From Balanoglossus misakiensis (Eukaryota; Hemichordata): a stretch of 64,000 nucleotides of DNA. Positions 11,792-24,560 of the stretch are shown here, in pieces. The position numbers and the translations under genes are program-made. The DNA lies in assembly GCA_040954595.2 (NCBI GenBank), contig CM082593.2:5270001-5334000 (forward strand), read 5' to 3'. The notes under the pieces are model-generated. The model searched no databases and was not told the origin of the DNA. It worked only from the letters and a program-made list of their open reading frames with translations. The first letter of the stretch is position 1; each line of letters begins with the position of its first letter.

Positions 11792-12147
11792 CTGTAGCAG
11801 ACAGAAAGGTAAGTGGATTAATGTTTTCATTTTTAAATGTTTTACATGTATCTCTCTCAAAAGGCGTCCGAATTCACGTACTGTATATGAAAAATGAAGT
11901 CCGAGTAAAATCAAGCTTGTATGTAGAAAGTTAATTTGGTTCGCTTTACAACCCAAGTATTCAGTAATGATTAATTCTTATTCCTCGACTCCATGGCATT
12001 ATTAAATTGGTAGTAAACTACAGGTTGGGGTGACCCACTTTCGCATAAATTCTGCATGCATTGATTCTCTTGCACGCACTCATAGCCTTTGGATATGTGG
12101 CGTGGCAGAAGCGACGGATGTAGTAACATTTTTGTTGCAGTACTTAC

Positions 12148-12366
12148 CCTAAAGCTGTCATTCAGAAAGACGTATATCAAAGGATTTATGAAGCTGTCTG
12201 TCATGGCAACCCAAGTTAAGACACATAAATACGCGGTGACGGTGGCTTCTTGCTGGTAATAATCGTTCACCGTGGCTCCGTTGAACAGCGTCACCAGGTA
12301 AAACAAATTAAACGGCATCCAACAGACTGCATACAGCACTACGATCGACAGTAACATCTTGATAGT
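12148..12366 (-). CDS. Class A peptide GPCR, exon 3 (TM6-TM7)
   Basis: This exon encodes residues 307-379 (73 codons, phase 0 at both ends). The acceptor is GTTTCAG before ACTATCAAG, and the donor is AGG followed by GTAAGTA. It begins TIKMLLSIVVLYAVCWMPFN: helix 6 with the CWxP motif (Cys321, Trp322, Pro324). Helix 7 follows with NPLIY (Asn367-Tyr371), the NPxxY activation switch. The KKK-TIKML junction with exon 2 strongly resembles the ICL3/TM6 boundary of vertebrate GPR83, and LTWVAMTDSFINPLIY is of the peptide-receptor type. The intracellular ends of helices 6 and 7 contact the G protein on activation. Confidence 0.93.
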
Positions 12367-12927
12367 CTGAAACAAATAGCACACGTATATGTATATTTGG
12401 ATTCATGCAGTATTTCTTACATTGCAGCTTTGTCAATAAAAAATAACGACTCCGTTATTGCGTGTTTCCATATAAGATTGATGAAACAAATCCGTTTTAT
12501 CTAGACCTGGGAGATATAGTATTCTTCTCAATAATTCGTTCAAGTTCTACTTATCTTATAAACACAAGTAATCTGATACAAATTGAATTAAAATGAGTTC
12601 TGTTAACTTTGAAGTCTGGTTTTACTGTATTTGCTGGCACAGAAGATAGAACCCTGTTTAAGTTAGTATCGCATGCACAGCGTAAAAGTCTCCTTTCGCT
12701 GATTTTTATTGTTCAGCCATTAAAAACGTCCCGGCGTATGTGCTGAATACAAATAGGCAAGTAACACTTGTGATAGTTTGAAAAAATACTCCTCCAGACC
12801 TTATCATCCATATACGTATATGATTTTGTTCATCATGAAGGGACTTCTTCATGTTTACACGTAGTCCCATTTCGCTTAGGATGTCACTGGCAAAAAGCCA
12901 CCGGTTCAAAGAAAGGTTAAAGTGAAG

Positions 12928-13142
12928 GGGTCGTCGCGCCGCGTTTGTTTGTTTATAAACATAGCATTTCATCCACAAATCCCTCAAATTAGAGATAATT
13001 CTTAGAATGAACGAAGCAGCCAAACGTAACGTAGACTGGGCATGCCAGCAACTGAAGATCCGAATAGGTCGTGGCGACTGCAGTGGGGTTTGCGCTGGTA
13101 TGGGAGTACATCGAGGGGGACACCCACGCGGCGCGACGACCC
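12928..13142. mobile_element. Inverted-repeat (MITE-like) insertion in intron 2
   Basis: A perfect 17-bp inverted repeat, GGGTCGTCGCGCCGCGT at 12928-12944 and its exact reverse complement at 13126-13142, brackets about 180 bp. The GC-rich arms stand out against an AT-rich intron. No target-site duplication was found, so a DNA-transposon remnant is a guess. Short frames across it match nothing I know. Intron 2 itself spans 12367-13710. Confidence 0.5.
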
Positions 13143-13710
13143 ATTCCCTTTATTGCCTGTGCTGCTATTTAACTGGCTTTTAAACACAGTAAAGCCCGTT
13201 AACTGGCGATTTATAAGCCATTAATGAACTGACCACACGCAAGTACTCGTTGATGCGTGCATTACACCTCAAGTATACACTGCTTACCTTGCATCTAATT
13301 GAATACACCTATAGAATTGATATCGTTGGGCCTATCCCCAGCACAATCGCACAAAAAAATATCCATTCGTAGAAAAACAATATTTTTAAATGACGTTTTA
13401 ATATGGAAATTTTCTGCCGCGGGAGAGATCAAATACGCAAATTCTATCCGTGTGCGTGTTCAGGTGTGACATGAGTTTATCCATCCAATTTTGTCGTTTC
13501 GGAACAGCAAGATCAATTTATATCCATGTTCCACGTCTGTCTCTTAACCCAAATCCCTGACAATTTCTTTAAGCCAAATTCGGATTAATAGTTATTGGAA
13601 AGATACTCCAGCGGTATTGATGCGATATTGATGCAGCAAGCAAAATGAATATTTCTATAAACATAGACGTGTACCAAATCAAATAATTATGAATCATTTG
13701 CTGCAAATAC

Positions 13711-14121
13711 CTTTTTCTTTGATTTTCTGTGTGACGCGTCTCTTCCTTGGTCGGCGTTTCCTGGATAGCTTCTCCCCCACAGCTTCATGGCAACTTTGGT
13801 GTATGTGAACGACAAGATGATCAGCGGCACGATGTAGGTGGTGATGAATAAGGTAAGTTCATAGATCATCTGCAGAGTGCGGTTGGGCCACCACTCCCGG
13901 CACACAGTCAAGGTGTTGTTCGCGCTTCTGTCCAGCGAGAAGATCCTCGTGTATGTCACTATGGGCTTGACAAGAGACAGGCTCAGCGAGATTGACCAGA
14001 TCCCCGCCAAGATGATCTTCGGCCGAGACGCAGACATTCGATTCTTTAGCGGATACATGACTGCGTAGTACCGATCGATGCCAATGGCTGTCAAAGTGAA
14101 TATGCTGACACACTCCGATAT
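13711..14121 (-). CDS. Class A peptide GPCR, exon 2 (TM3-TM5 and ICL3)
   Basis: This exon encodes residues 170-306 (137 codons, phase 0 at both ends). The acceptor is ACTTTTCAG before ATATCGGAG at 14121; the donor is AAAAAG followed by GTATTT. It carries the rest of helix 3 with the DRY motif (Asp185-Tyr187), helix 4 with Trp211, extracellular loop 2 with Cys243 and two N-glycosylation sequons (Asn237, Asn249), and helix 5 with Pro268. ICL3 is short and basic, ending HRKSKKK. Cys243 is the expected disulfide partner of Cys161 in exon 1. Cys161 lies exactly 24 residues before Asp185, matching the invariant 3.25-3.49 spacing of class A receptors. So the join across the giant intron neither loses nor adds residues. 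The CREWWPN loop resembles the CxxEWP of tachykinin receptors. Confidence 0.94.
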
Positions 14122-17100
14122 CTGAAAAGTACATAAGGAGATATATATTATTGAACTAGTATTTACATAATGCAAACAAATTAAGTTTCTACAATCACTA
14201 TAAGTATGTGTGTATATGTATCATTTTTCATAAATAAAGTTTCCCGGGTACTTATACCAAGCGAGCTCTTGTACTGTGTCGTCATTTCTTTTCACGTAAT
14301 TTCTGAATTTTCAGGAGCAATAACAAACCCATGAAAAATGCCGAAAAGAGACACCAACAGTCAAGAAATAGTCACTTTCTGACAATTTTCATGAGCTAAA
14401 CCCATGAAAAATGTCGAAAAATGAAAAATTGACCAAAAGTCAGCAAGTGGAGAAATTTTTTCACAATTTTCATAAGCTATAACCAATAAAAAATGTCAAA
14501 AATTGAAAGTTCGCGAAGTCGAAAAATTGACATTTCTGGATGATTTTCATGAGCTATAACCCATGGTTTTTATCCAAAAACCACCAAATTTTGAAATTTC
14601 GCGAAGTCGAAAAATTAACATTTCTGGATGATTTCCATGAGCTATAACCCATGGTTTTTATTCAAAAACCACCAAATTTTGAAATTTCGCGAAGTCGAAA
14701 AATTGACATTTCTGGATGATTTTCATGAGCTATAACCCATGGTTTTTATTCAAAAACCACCAATTTCGAAATTTCGCGAAGTCGAAAAATTGACATTTCT
14801 GGATGATTTTCATGAGCTATAACCCATGGTTTTTATCCAAAAACCACCAAATTTGGAAATTTCGCGAAGTCGAAAAATTGACATTTCTGGATGATTTTCA
14901 TGAGGTATAACCCATGGTTTTTATCCAAAAACCACCAAATTTGGAAATTTCGCGAAGTCGAAAAATTGACATTTCTGGATGATTTTCATGAGCTATAACC
15001 CATGGTTTTTGTCCAAAAACCACCAAATTTTGAAATTTCGCGAAGTCGAAAAATTGACATTTCTGGATGATTTTCATGAGCTATAACCCATGGTTTTTAT
15101 TCAAAAACCACCAAATTTTGAAATTTCGCGAAGTCGAAAAATTGACATTTCTGGATGATTTTCATGAGCTATAACCCATGGTTTTTATCCAAAAACCACC
15201 AAATTTTGAAATTTAGCGAAGTCGAAAAATTGACATTTCTGGATGATTTTCATGAGCTATAACCCATGGTTTTTATCAAAACATGACGAAATTTTGAAAT
15301 TTCGCGAAGTCGAAAAATTGACATTTTTGGATGATTTTCATGAGCTATAACCCATGGTTTTTATCAAAAAACGACGAAATTTTGAAATTTCGCGAAGTCG
15401 AAAAATTGACATTTCTGGATGATTTTCATGAGCTATAACCCATGATTTTTGTCCAAAAACCACCAAATTTTGAAATTTCGCGAAATAGAAAAATTGACAT
15501 TTCTGGATGATTTTCATGAGCTATAACCCATGGTTTTTGTCCAAAAACCACCAAATTTGGAAATTTCGCGAAGTCGAAAAATTGACATTTCTGGATGATT
15601 TTCATGAGCTATAACCCATGGTTTTTGTCCAAAAACCACCAAATTTTGAAATTTCGCGAAGTCGAAAAATTGACATTTCTGGATGATTTTCATGAGCTAT
15701 AACCCATGGTTTTTATTCAAAAACCACCAAATTTCGAAATTTCGCGAAGTCGAAAAATTGACATTTCTGGATGATTTTCATGAGCTATAACCCATGGTTT
15801 TTATCCAAAAACCACCAAATTTTGAAATTTAGCGAAGTCGAAAAATTGACATTTCTGGATGATTTTCATGAGCTATAACCCATGGTTTTTATCAAAACAT
15901 GACGAAATTTTGAAATTTCGCGAAGTCGAAAAATTGACATTTTTGGATGATTTTCATGAGCTATAACCCATGGTTTTTATCAAAACATGACGAAATTTTG
16001 AAATTTCGCGAAGTCGAAAAATTGACATTTTTGGATGATTTTCATGAGCTATAACCCATGGTTTTTATCAAAAAACGACGAAATTTTGAAATTTCGCGAA
16101 GTCGAAAAATTGACATTTCTGGATGATTTTCATGAGCTATAACCCATGATTTTTGTCCAAAAACCACCAAATTTTGAAATTTCGCGAAATCGAAAAATTG
16201 ACATTTCTGGATGATTTTCATGAGCTATAACCCATGGTTTTTATCAAAAAACCACCAAATTTTGAAATTTCGCGAAGTCGAAAAATTGACATTTCTGGAT
16301 GATTTTCATGAGCTATAACCCATGGTTTTTGTCCAAAAACCACCAAATTTTGAAATTTCGCGAAGTCGAAAAATTGACATTTCTGGATGATTTTCATGAG
16401 CTATAACCCATGGTTTTTATCCAAAAACCACCAAATTTTGAAATTTCGCGAAGTCGAAAAATTAACATTTCTGGATGATTTCCATGAGCTATAACCCATG
16501 GTTTTTATTCAAAAACCACCAAATTTTGAAATTTCGCGAAGTCGAAAAATTGACATTTCTGGATGATTTTCATGAGCTATAACCCATGGTTTTTATTCAA
16601 AAACCACCAAATTTGGAAATTTCGCGAAGTCGAAAAATTGACATTTCTGGATGATTTTCATGAGCTATAACCCATGGTTTTTATCCAAAAACCACCAAAT
16701 TTGGAAATTTCGCGAAGTCGAAAAATTGACATTTCTGGATGATTTTCATGAGCTATAACCCATGGTTTTTGTCCAAAAACCACCAAATTTTGAAATTTCG
16801 CGAAGTCGAAAAATTGACATTTCTGGATGATTTTCATGAGCTATAACCCATGGTTTTTATTCAAAAACCACCAAATTTTGAAATTTCGCGAAGTCGAAAA
16901 ATTGACATTTCTGGATGATTTTCATGAGCTATAACCCATGGTTTTTATCCAAAAACCACCAAATTTTGAAATTTAGCGAAGTCGAAAAATTGACATTTCT
17001 GGATGATTTTCATGAGCTATAACCCATGGTTTTTATCAAAACATGACGAAATTTTGAAATTTCGCGAAGTCGAAAAATTGACATTTTTGGATGATTTTCA

Positions 17101-20100
17101 TGAGCTATAACCCATGGTTTTTATCAAAACATGACGAAATTTTGAAATTTCGCGAAGTCGAAAAATTGACATTTTTGGATGATTTTCATGAGCTATAACC
17201 CATGGTTTTTATCAAAAAACGACGAAATTTTGAAATTTCGCGAAGTCGAAAAATTGACATTTCTGGATGATTTTCATGAGCTATAACCCATGATTTTTGT
17301 CCAAAAACCACCAAATTTTGAAATTTCGCGAAATCGAAAAATTGACATTTCTGGATGATTTTCATGAGCTATAACCCATGGTTTTTATTCAAAAACCACC
17401 AAATTTTGAAATTTCGCGAAGTCGAAAAATTGACATTTCTGGATGATTTTCATGAGCTATAACCCATGGTTTTTATTCAAAAACCACCAAATTTCGAAAT
17501 TTCGCGAAGTCGAAAAATTGACATTTCTGGATGATTTTCATGAGCTATAACCCATGGTTTTTATCCAAAAACCACCAAATTTGGAAATTTCGCGAAGTCG
17601 AAAAATTGACATTTCTGGATGATTTTCATGAGCTATAACCCATGGTTTTTATCCAAAAACCACCAAATTTGGAAATTTCGCGAAGTCGAAAAATTGACAT
17701 TTCTGGATGATTTTCATGAGCTATAACCCATGGTTTTTGTCCAAAAACCACCAAATTTTGAAATTTCGCGAAGTCGAAAAATTGACATTTCTGGATGATT
17801 TTCATGAGCTATAACCCATGGTTTTTATTCAAAAACCACCAAATTTTGAAATTTCGCGAAGTCGAAAAATTGACATTTCTGGATGATTTTCATGAGCTAT
17901 AACCCATGGTTTTTATCCAAAAACCACCAAATTTTGAAATTTAGCGAAGTCGAAAAATTGACATTTCTGGATGATTTTCATGAGCTATAACCCATGGTTT
18001 TTATCAAAACATGACGAAATTTTGAAATTTCGCGAAGTCGAAAAATTGACATTTTTGGATGATTTTCATGAGCTATAACCCATGGTTTTTATCAAAAAAC
18101 GACGAAATTTTGAAATTTCGCGAAGTCGAAAAATTGACATTTCTGGATGATTTTCATGAGCTATAACCCATGATTTTTGTCCAAAAACCACCAAATTTTG
18201 AAATTTCGCGAAATCGAAAAATTGACATTTCTGGATGATTTTCATGAGCTATAACCCATGGTTTTTATCCAAAAACCACCAAATTTTGAAATTTCGCGAA
18301 GTCGAAAAATTGACATTTCTGGATGATTTTCATGAGCTATAACCCATGGTTTTTATCCAAAAACCACCAAATTTTGAAATTTCGCGAAGTCGAAAAATTG
18401 ACATTTCTGGATGATTTTCATGAGCTATAACCCATGGTTTTTATCCAAAAACCACCAAATTTTGAAATTTCGCGAAGTCGAAAAATTGACATTTCTGGAT
18501 GATTTTCATGAGCTATAACCCATGGTTTTTATCCAAAAACCACCAAATTTTGAAATTTCGCGAAGTCGAATAATTGACATTTCTGGATGATTTTCATGAG
18601 CTATAACCCATGGTTTTTATCCAAAAACCACCAAATTTTGAAATTTCGCGAAGTCGAAAAATTGACATTTCTGGATGATTTTCATGAGCTATAACCCATG
18701 GTTTTTGTCCAAAAACCACCAAATTTTGAAATTTCGCGAAGTCGAAAAATTGACATTTCTGGATGATTTTCATGAGCTATAACCCATGGTTTTTGTCCAA
18801 AAATCACCAAATTTTGAAATTTCGCGAAGTCGAAAAATTGACATTTCTGGATGATTTTCATGAGCTATAACCCATGGTTTTTATCCAAAAACCACCAAAT
18901 TTTGAAATTTAGCGAAGTCGAAAAATTGACATTTCTGGATGATTTTCATGAGCTATAACCCATGGTTTTTGTCCAAAAACCACCAAATTTTGAAATTTCG
19001 CGAAGTCGAAAAATTGACATTTCTGGATGATTTTCATGAGCTATAACCCATGGTTTTTGTCCAAAAACCACCAAATTTTGAAATTTCGCGAAGTCGAAAA
19101 ATTGACATTTCTGGATGATTTTCATGAGCTATAACCCATGGTTTTTGTCCAAAAACCACCAAATTTTGAAATTTCGCGAAGTCGAAAAATTGACATTTCT
19201 GGATGATTTTCATGAGCTATAACCCATGGTTTTTATCCAAAAACCACCAAATTTTGAAATTTAGCGAAGTCGAAAAATTGACATTTCTGGATGATTTTCA
19301 TGAGCTATAACCCATGGTTTTTATCCAAAAACCACCAAATTTTGAAATTTCGCGAAGTCGAATAATTGACATTTCTGGATGATTTTCATGAGCTATAACC
19401 CATGGTTTTTATCCAAAAACCACCAAATTTTGAAATTTCGCGAAGTCGAAAAATTGACATTTCTGGATGATTTTCATGAGCTATAACCCATGGTTTTTAT
19501 CCAAAAACCACCAAATTTTGAAATTTCGCGAAGTCGAAAAATTGACATTTCTGGATGATTTTCATGAGCTATAACCCATGGTTTTTATCCAAAAACCACC
19601 AAATTTTGAAATTTCGCGAAGTCGAATAATTGACATTTCTGGATGATTTTCATGAGCTATAACCCATGGTTTTTATCCAAAAACCACCAAATTTTGAAAT
19701 TTCGCGAAGTCGAAAAATTGACATTTCTGGATGATTTTCATGAGCTATAACCCATGGTTTTTGTCCAAAAACCACCAAATTTTGAAATTTCGCGAAGTCG
19801 AAAAATTGACATTTCTGGATGATTTTCATGAGCTATAACCCATGGTTTTTGTCCAAAAACCACCAAATTTTGAAATTTCGCGAAGTCGAAAAATTGACAT
19901 TTCTGGATGATTTTCATGAGCTATAACCCATGGTTTTTATCCAAAAACCACCAAATTTTGAAATTTCGCGAAGTCGAAAAATTGACATTTCTGGATGATT
20001 TTCATGAGCTATAACTCATGGTTTTTATCCAAAAACCACCAAATTTTGAAATTTCGCGAAGTCGAAAAATTGACATTTCTGGATGATTTTCATGAGCTAT

Positions 20101-20989
20101 AACCCATGGTTTTTATCCAAAAACCACCAAATTTTGAAATTTCGCGAAGTCGAATAATTGATATTTCTGGATGATTTTCATGAGCTATAACCCATGGTTT
20201 TTATCCAAAAACCACCAAATTTTGAAATTTCGCGAAGTCGAAAAATTGACATTTCTGGATGATTTTCATGAGCTATAACCCATGGTTTTTGTCCAAAAAC
20301 CACCAAATTTTGAAATTTCGCGAAGTCGAAAAATTGACATTTCTGGATGATTTTCATGAGCTATAACCCATGGTTTTTATCCAAAAACCACCAAATTTTG
20401 AAATTTCGCGAAGTCGAAAAATTGACATTTCTGGATGATTTTCATGAGCTATAACCCATGGTTTTTATCCAAAAACCACCAAATTTTGAAATTTAGCGAA
20501 GTCGAAAAATTGACATTTCTGGATGATTTTCATGAGCTATAACCCATGGTTTTTATCCAAAAACCACCAAATTTTGAAATTTCGCGAAGTCGAAAAATTG
20601 ACATTTCTGGATGATTTTCATGAGCTATAACCTATGGTTTTTATCCAAAAACCACCAAATTTTGAAATTTCGCGAAGTCGAAAAATTGACATTTCTGGAT
20701 GATTTTCATGAGCTATAACCCATGGTTTTTATCCAAAAACCACCAAATTTTGAAATTTCGCGAAGTCGAATAATTGACATTTCTGGATGATTTTCATGAG
20801 CTATAACCCATGGTTTTTGTCCAAAAACCACTAAATTTTGAAATTTCGCGAAGTCGAAAAATTGACATTTCTGGATGATTTTCATGAGCTATAACCCATG
20901 GTTTTTGTCCAAAAACCACCAAATTTTGAAATTTCGCGAAGTCGAAAAATTGACATTTCTGGATGATTTTCATGAGCTATAACCCATGG

Positions 20990-23900
20990 TTTTTGTTCAA
21001 AAACCACCAAATTTTGAAATTTCGCGAAGTCGAAAAATTGACATTTCTGGATGATTTTCATGAGCTATAACCCATGGTTTTTGTCCAAAAACCACCAAAT
21101 TTTGAAATTTCGCGAAGTCGAAAAATTGACATTTCTGGATGATTTTCATGAGCTATAAGCCATGGTTTTTGTCCAAAAACCACCAAATTTTGAAATTTCG
21201 CGAAGTCGAAAAATTGACATTTCTGGATGATTTTCATGAGCTATAACCCATGGTTTTTGTCCAAAAACCACCAAATTTTGAAATTTCGCGAAGTCGAAAA
21301 ATTGACATTTCTGGATGATTTTCATGAGCTATAACCCATGGTTTTTGTCCAAAAACCACCAAATTTTGAAATTTCGCGAAGTCGAAAAATTGACATTTCT
21401 GTATGATTTTCATGAGCTATAACCCATGGTTTTTATCCAAAAACTACCAAATTTTGAAATTTAGCGAAGTCGAAAAATTGACATTTCTGGATGATTTTCA
21501 TGAGCTATAACCCATGGTTTTTGTCCAAAAACCACCAAATTTTGAAATTTCGCGAAATCGAAAAATTGACATTTCTGGATGATTTTCATGAGCTATAACC
21601 CATGGTTTTTGTCCAAAAACCACCAAATTTTGAAATTTCGCGAAGTCGAAAAATTGACATTTCTGGATGATTTTCATGAGCTATAACCCATGGTTTTTGT
21701 CCAAAAACCACCAAATTTTGAAATTTCGCGAAGTCGAAAAATTGACATTTCTGGATGATTTTCATGAGCTATAACCCATGGTTTTTGTCCAAAAACCACC
21801 AAATTTTGAAATTTCGCGAAGTCGAAAAATTGACATTTCTGGATGATTTTCATGAGCTATAACCCATGGTTTTTATCCAAAAACCACCAAATTTTGAAAT
21901 TTAGCGAAGTCGAAAAATTGACATTTCTGGATGATTTTCATGAGCTATAACCCAAGGTTTTTGTCCAAAAACAACCAAATTTTGAAATTTCGCGAAATCG
22001 AAAAATTGACATTTCTGGATGATTTTCATGAGCTATAACCCATGGTTTTTGTCCAAAAACCACCAAATTTTGAAATTTAGCGAAGTCGAAAAATTGACAT
22101 TTCTGGACGATTTTCATGAGCTATAACTCATGGTTTTTATCCAAAAACCACCAAATTTTGAAATTTCGCGAAGTCGAATAATTGATATTTCTGGATGATT
22201 TTCATGAGCTATAACCCATGGTTTTTATCCAAAAACCACCAAATTTTGAAATTTCGCGAAGTCGAAAAATTGACATTTCTGGATGATTTTCATGAGCTAT
22301 AACCCATGGTTTTTGTCCAAAAACCACCAAATTTTGAAATTTCGCGAAGTCGAAAAATTGACATTTCTGGATGATTTTCATGAGCTATAACCCATGGTTT
22401 TTATCCAAAAACCACCAAATTTTGAAATTTCGCGAAGTCGAAAAATTGACATTTCTGGATGATTTTCATGAGCTATAACCCATGGTTTTTATCCAAAAAC
22501 CACCAAATTTTGAAATTTAGCGAAGTCGAAAAATTGACATTTCTGGATGATTTTCATGAGCTATAACCCATGGTTTTTATCCAAAAACCACCAAATTTTG
22601 AAATTTCGCGAAGTCGAAAAATTGACATTTCTGGATGATTTTCATGAGCTATAACCCATGGTTTTTATCCAAAAACCACCAAATTTTGAAATTTCGCGAA
22701 GTCGAATAATTGATATTTCTGGATGATTTTCATGAGCTATAACCCATGGTTTTAATCCAAAAACCACCAAATTTTGAAATTTCGCGAAGTCGAAAAATTG
22801 ACATTTCTGGATGATTTTCATGAGCTATAACCCATGGTTTTTATCCAAAAACCACCAAATTTTGAAATTTCGCGAAGTCGAATAATTGACATTTCTGGAT
22901 GATTTTCATGAGCTATAACCCATGGTTTTTGTCCAAAAACCACCAAATTTTGAAATTTCGCGAAGTCGAAAAATTGACATTTCTGGATGATTTTCATGAG
23001 CTATAACCCATGGTTTTTGTCCAAAAACCACCAAATTTTGAAATTTAGCGAAGTCGAAAAATTGACATTTCTGGACGATTTTCATGAGCTATAACTCATG
23101 GTTTTATCCAAAAACCACCAAATTTTGAAATTTCGCGAAGTCGAATAATTGATATTTCTGGATGATTTTCATGAGCTATAACCCATGGTTTTTATCCAAA
23201 AACCACCAAATTTTGAAATTTCGCGAAGTCGAAAAATTGACATTTCTGGATGATTTTCATGAGCTATAACCCATGGTTTTTGTCCAAAAACCACCAAATT
23301 TTGAAATTTCGCGAAGTCGAAAAATTGACATTTCTGGATGATTTTCATGAGCTATAACCCATGGTTTTTATCCAAAAACCACCAAATTTTGAAATTTCGC
23401 GAAGTCGAAAAATTGACATTTCTGGATGATTTTCATGAGCTATAACCCATGGTTTTTATCCAAAAACCACCAAATTTTGAAATTTAGCGAAGTCGAAAAA
23501 TTGACATTTCTTGATGATTTTCATGAGCTATAACCCATGGTTTTTATCCAAAAACCACCAAATTTTGAAATTTCGCGAAGTCGAAAAATTGACATTTCTG
23601 GATGATTTTCATGAGCTATAACCCATGGTTTTTATCCAAAAACCACCAAATTTTGAAATTTCGCGAAGTCGAAAAATTGATATTTCTGGATGATTTTCAT
23701 GAGCTATAACCCATGGTTTTTATCCAAAAACCACCAAATTTTGAAATTTCGCGAAGTCGAAAAATTGACATTTCTGGATGATTTTCATGAGCTATAACCC
23801 ATGGTTTTTATCCAAAAACCACCAAATTTTGAAATTTCGCGAAGTCGAATAATTGACATTTCTGGATGATTTTCATGAGCTATAACCCATGGTTTTTGTC

Positions 23901-24560
23901 CAAAAACCACCAAATTTTGAAATTTCGCGAAGTCGAAAAATTGACATTTCTGGATGATTTTCATGAGCTATAACCCAAGGTTTTTGTCCAAAAACCACCA
24001 AATTTTGAAATTTCGCGAAGTCGAAAAATTGACATTTCTGGATGATTTTCATGAGCTATAACCCATGGTTTTTGTTCAAAAACCACCAAATTTTGAAATT
24101 TCGCGAAGTCGAAAAATTGACATTTCTGGATGATTTTCATGAGCTATAACCCATGGTTTTTGTCCAAAAACCACCAAATTTTGAAATTTCGCGAAGTCGA
24201 AAAATTGACATTTCTGGATGATTTTCATGAGCTATAAGCCATGGTTTTTGTCCAAAAACCACCAAATTTTGAAATTTCGCGAAGTCGAAAAATTGACATT
24301 TCTGGATGATTTTCATGAGCTATAACCCATGGTTTTTGTCCAAAACCACCAAATTTTGAAATTTCGCGAAGTCGAAAAATTGACATTTCTGGATGATTTT
24401 CATGAGCTATAACCCATGGTTTTTGTCCAAAAACCACCAAATTTTGAAATTTCGCGAAGTCGAAAAATTGACATTTCTGTATGATTTTCATGAGCTATAA
24501 CCCATGGTTTTTATCCAAAAACCACCAAATTTTGAAATTTAGCGAAGTCGAAAAATTGAC
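20990..24560 (+). repeat. Duplicated block of about 35 monomers (3.08 kb) in the left arm
   Basis: Rare private variants recur at constant spacing: GGTTTTTGTTCAA at about 20989 and 24068, CTATAAGCC at 21153 and 24232 (both 3079 apart), and CTGTATGATT at 21399 and 24477 (3078 apart). The loss of one base between markers matches an observed one-base deletion in the second copy. Thirty-five monomers would be 3080 bp. Confidence 0.75.

Noticed and set aside
13002-13187. Extra exon in intron 2
   Set aside because: The receptor is already complete and in frame from exon 2 to exon 3. The GC-rich frame coincides with the inverted-repeat insertion.
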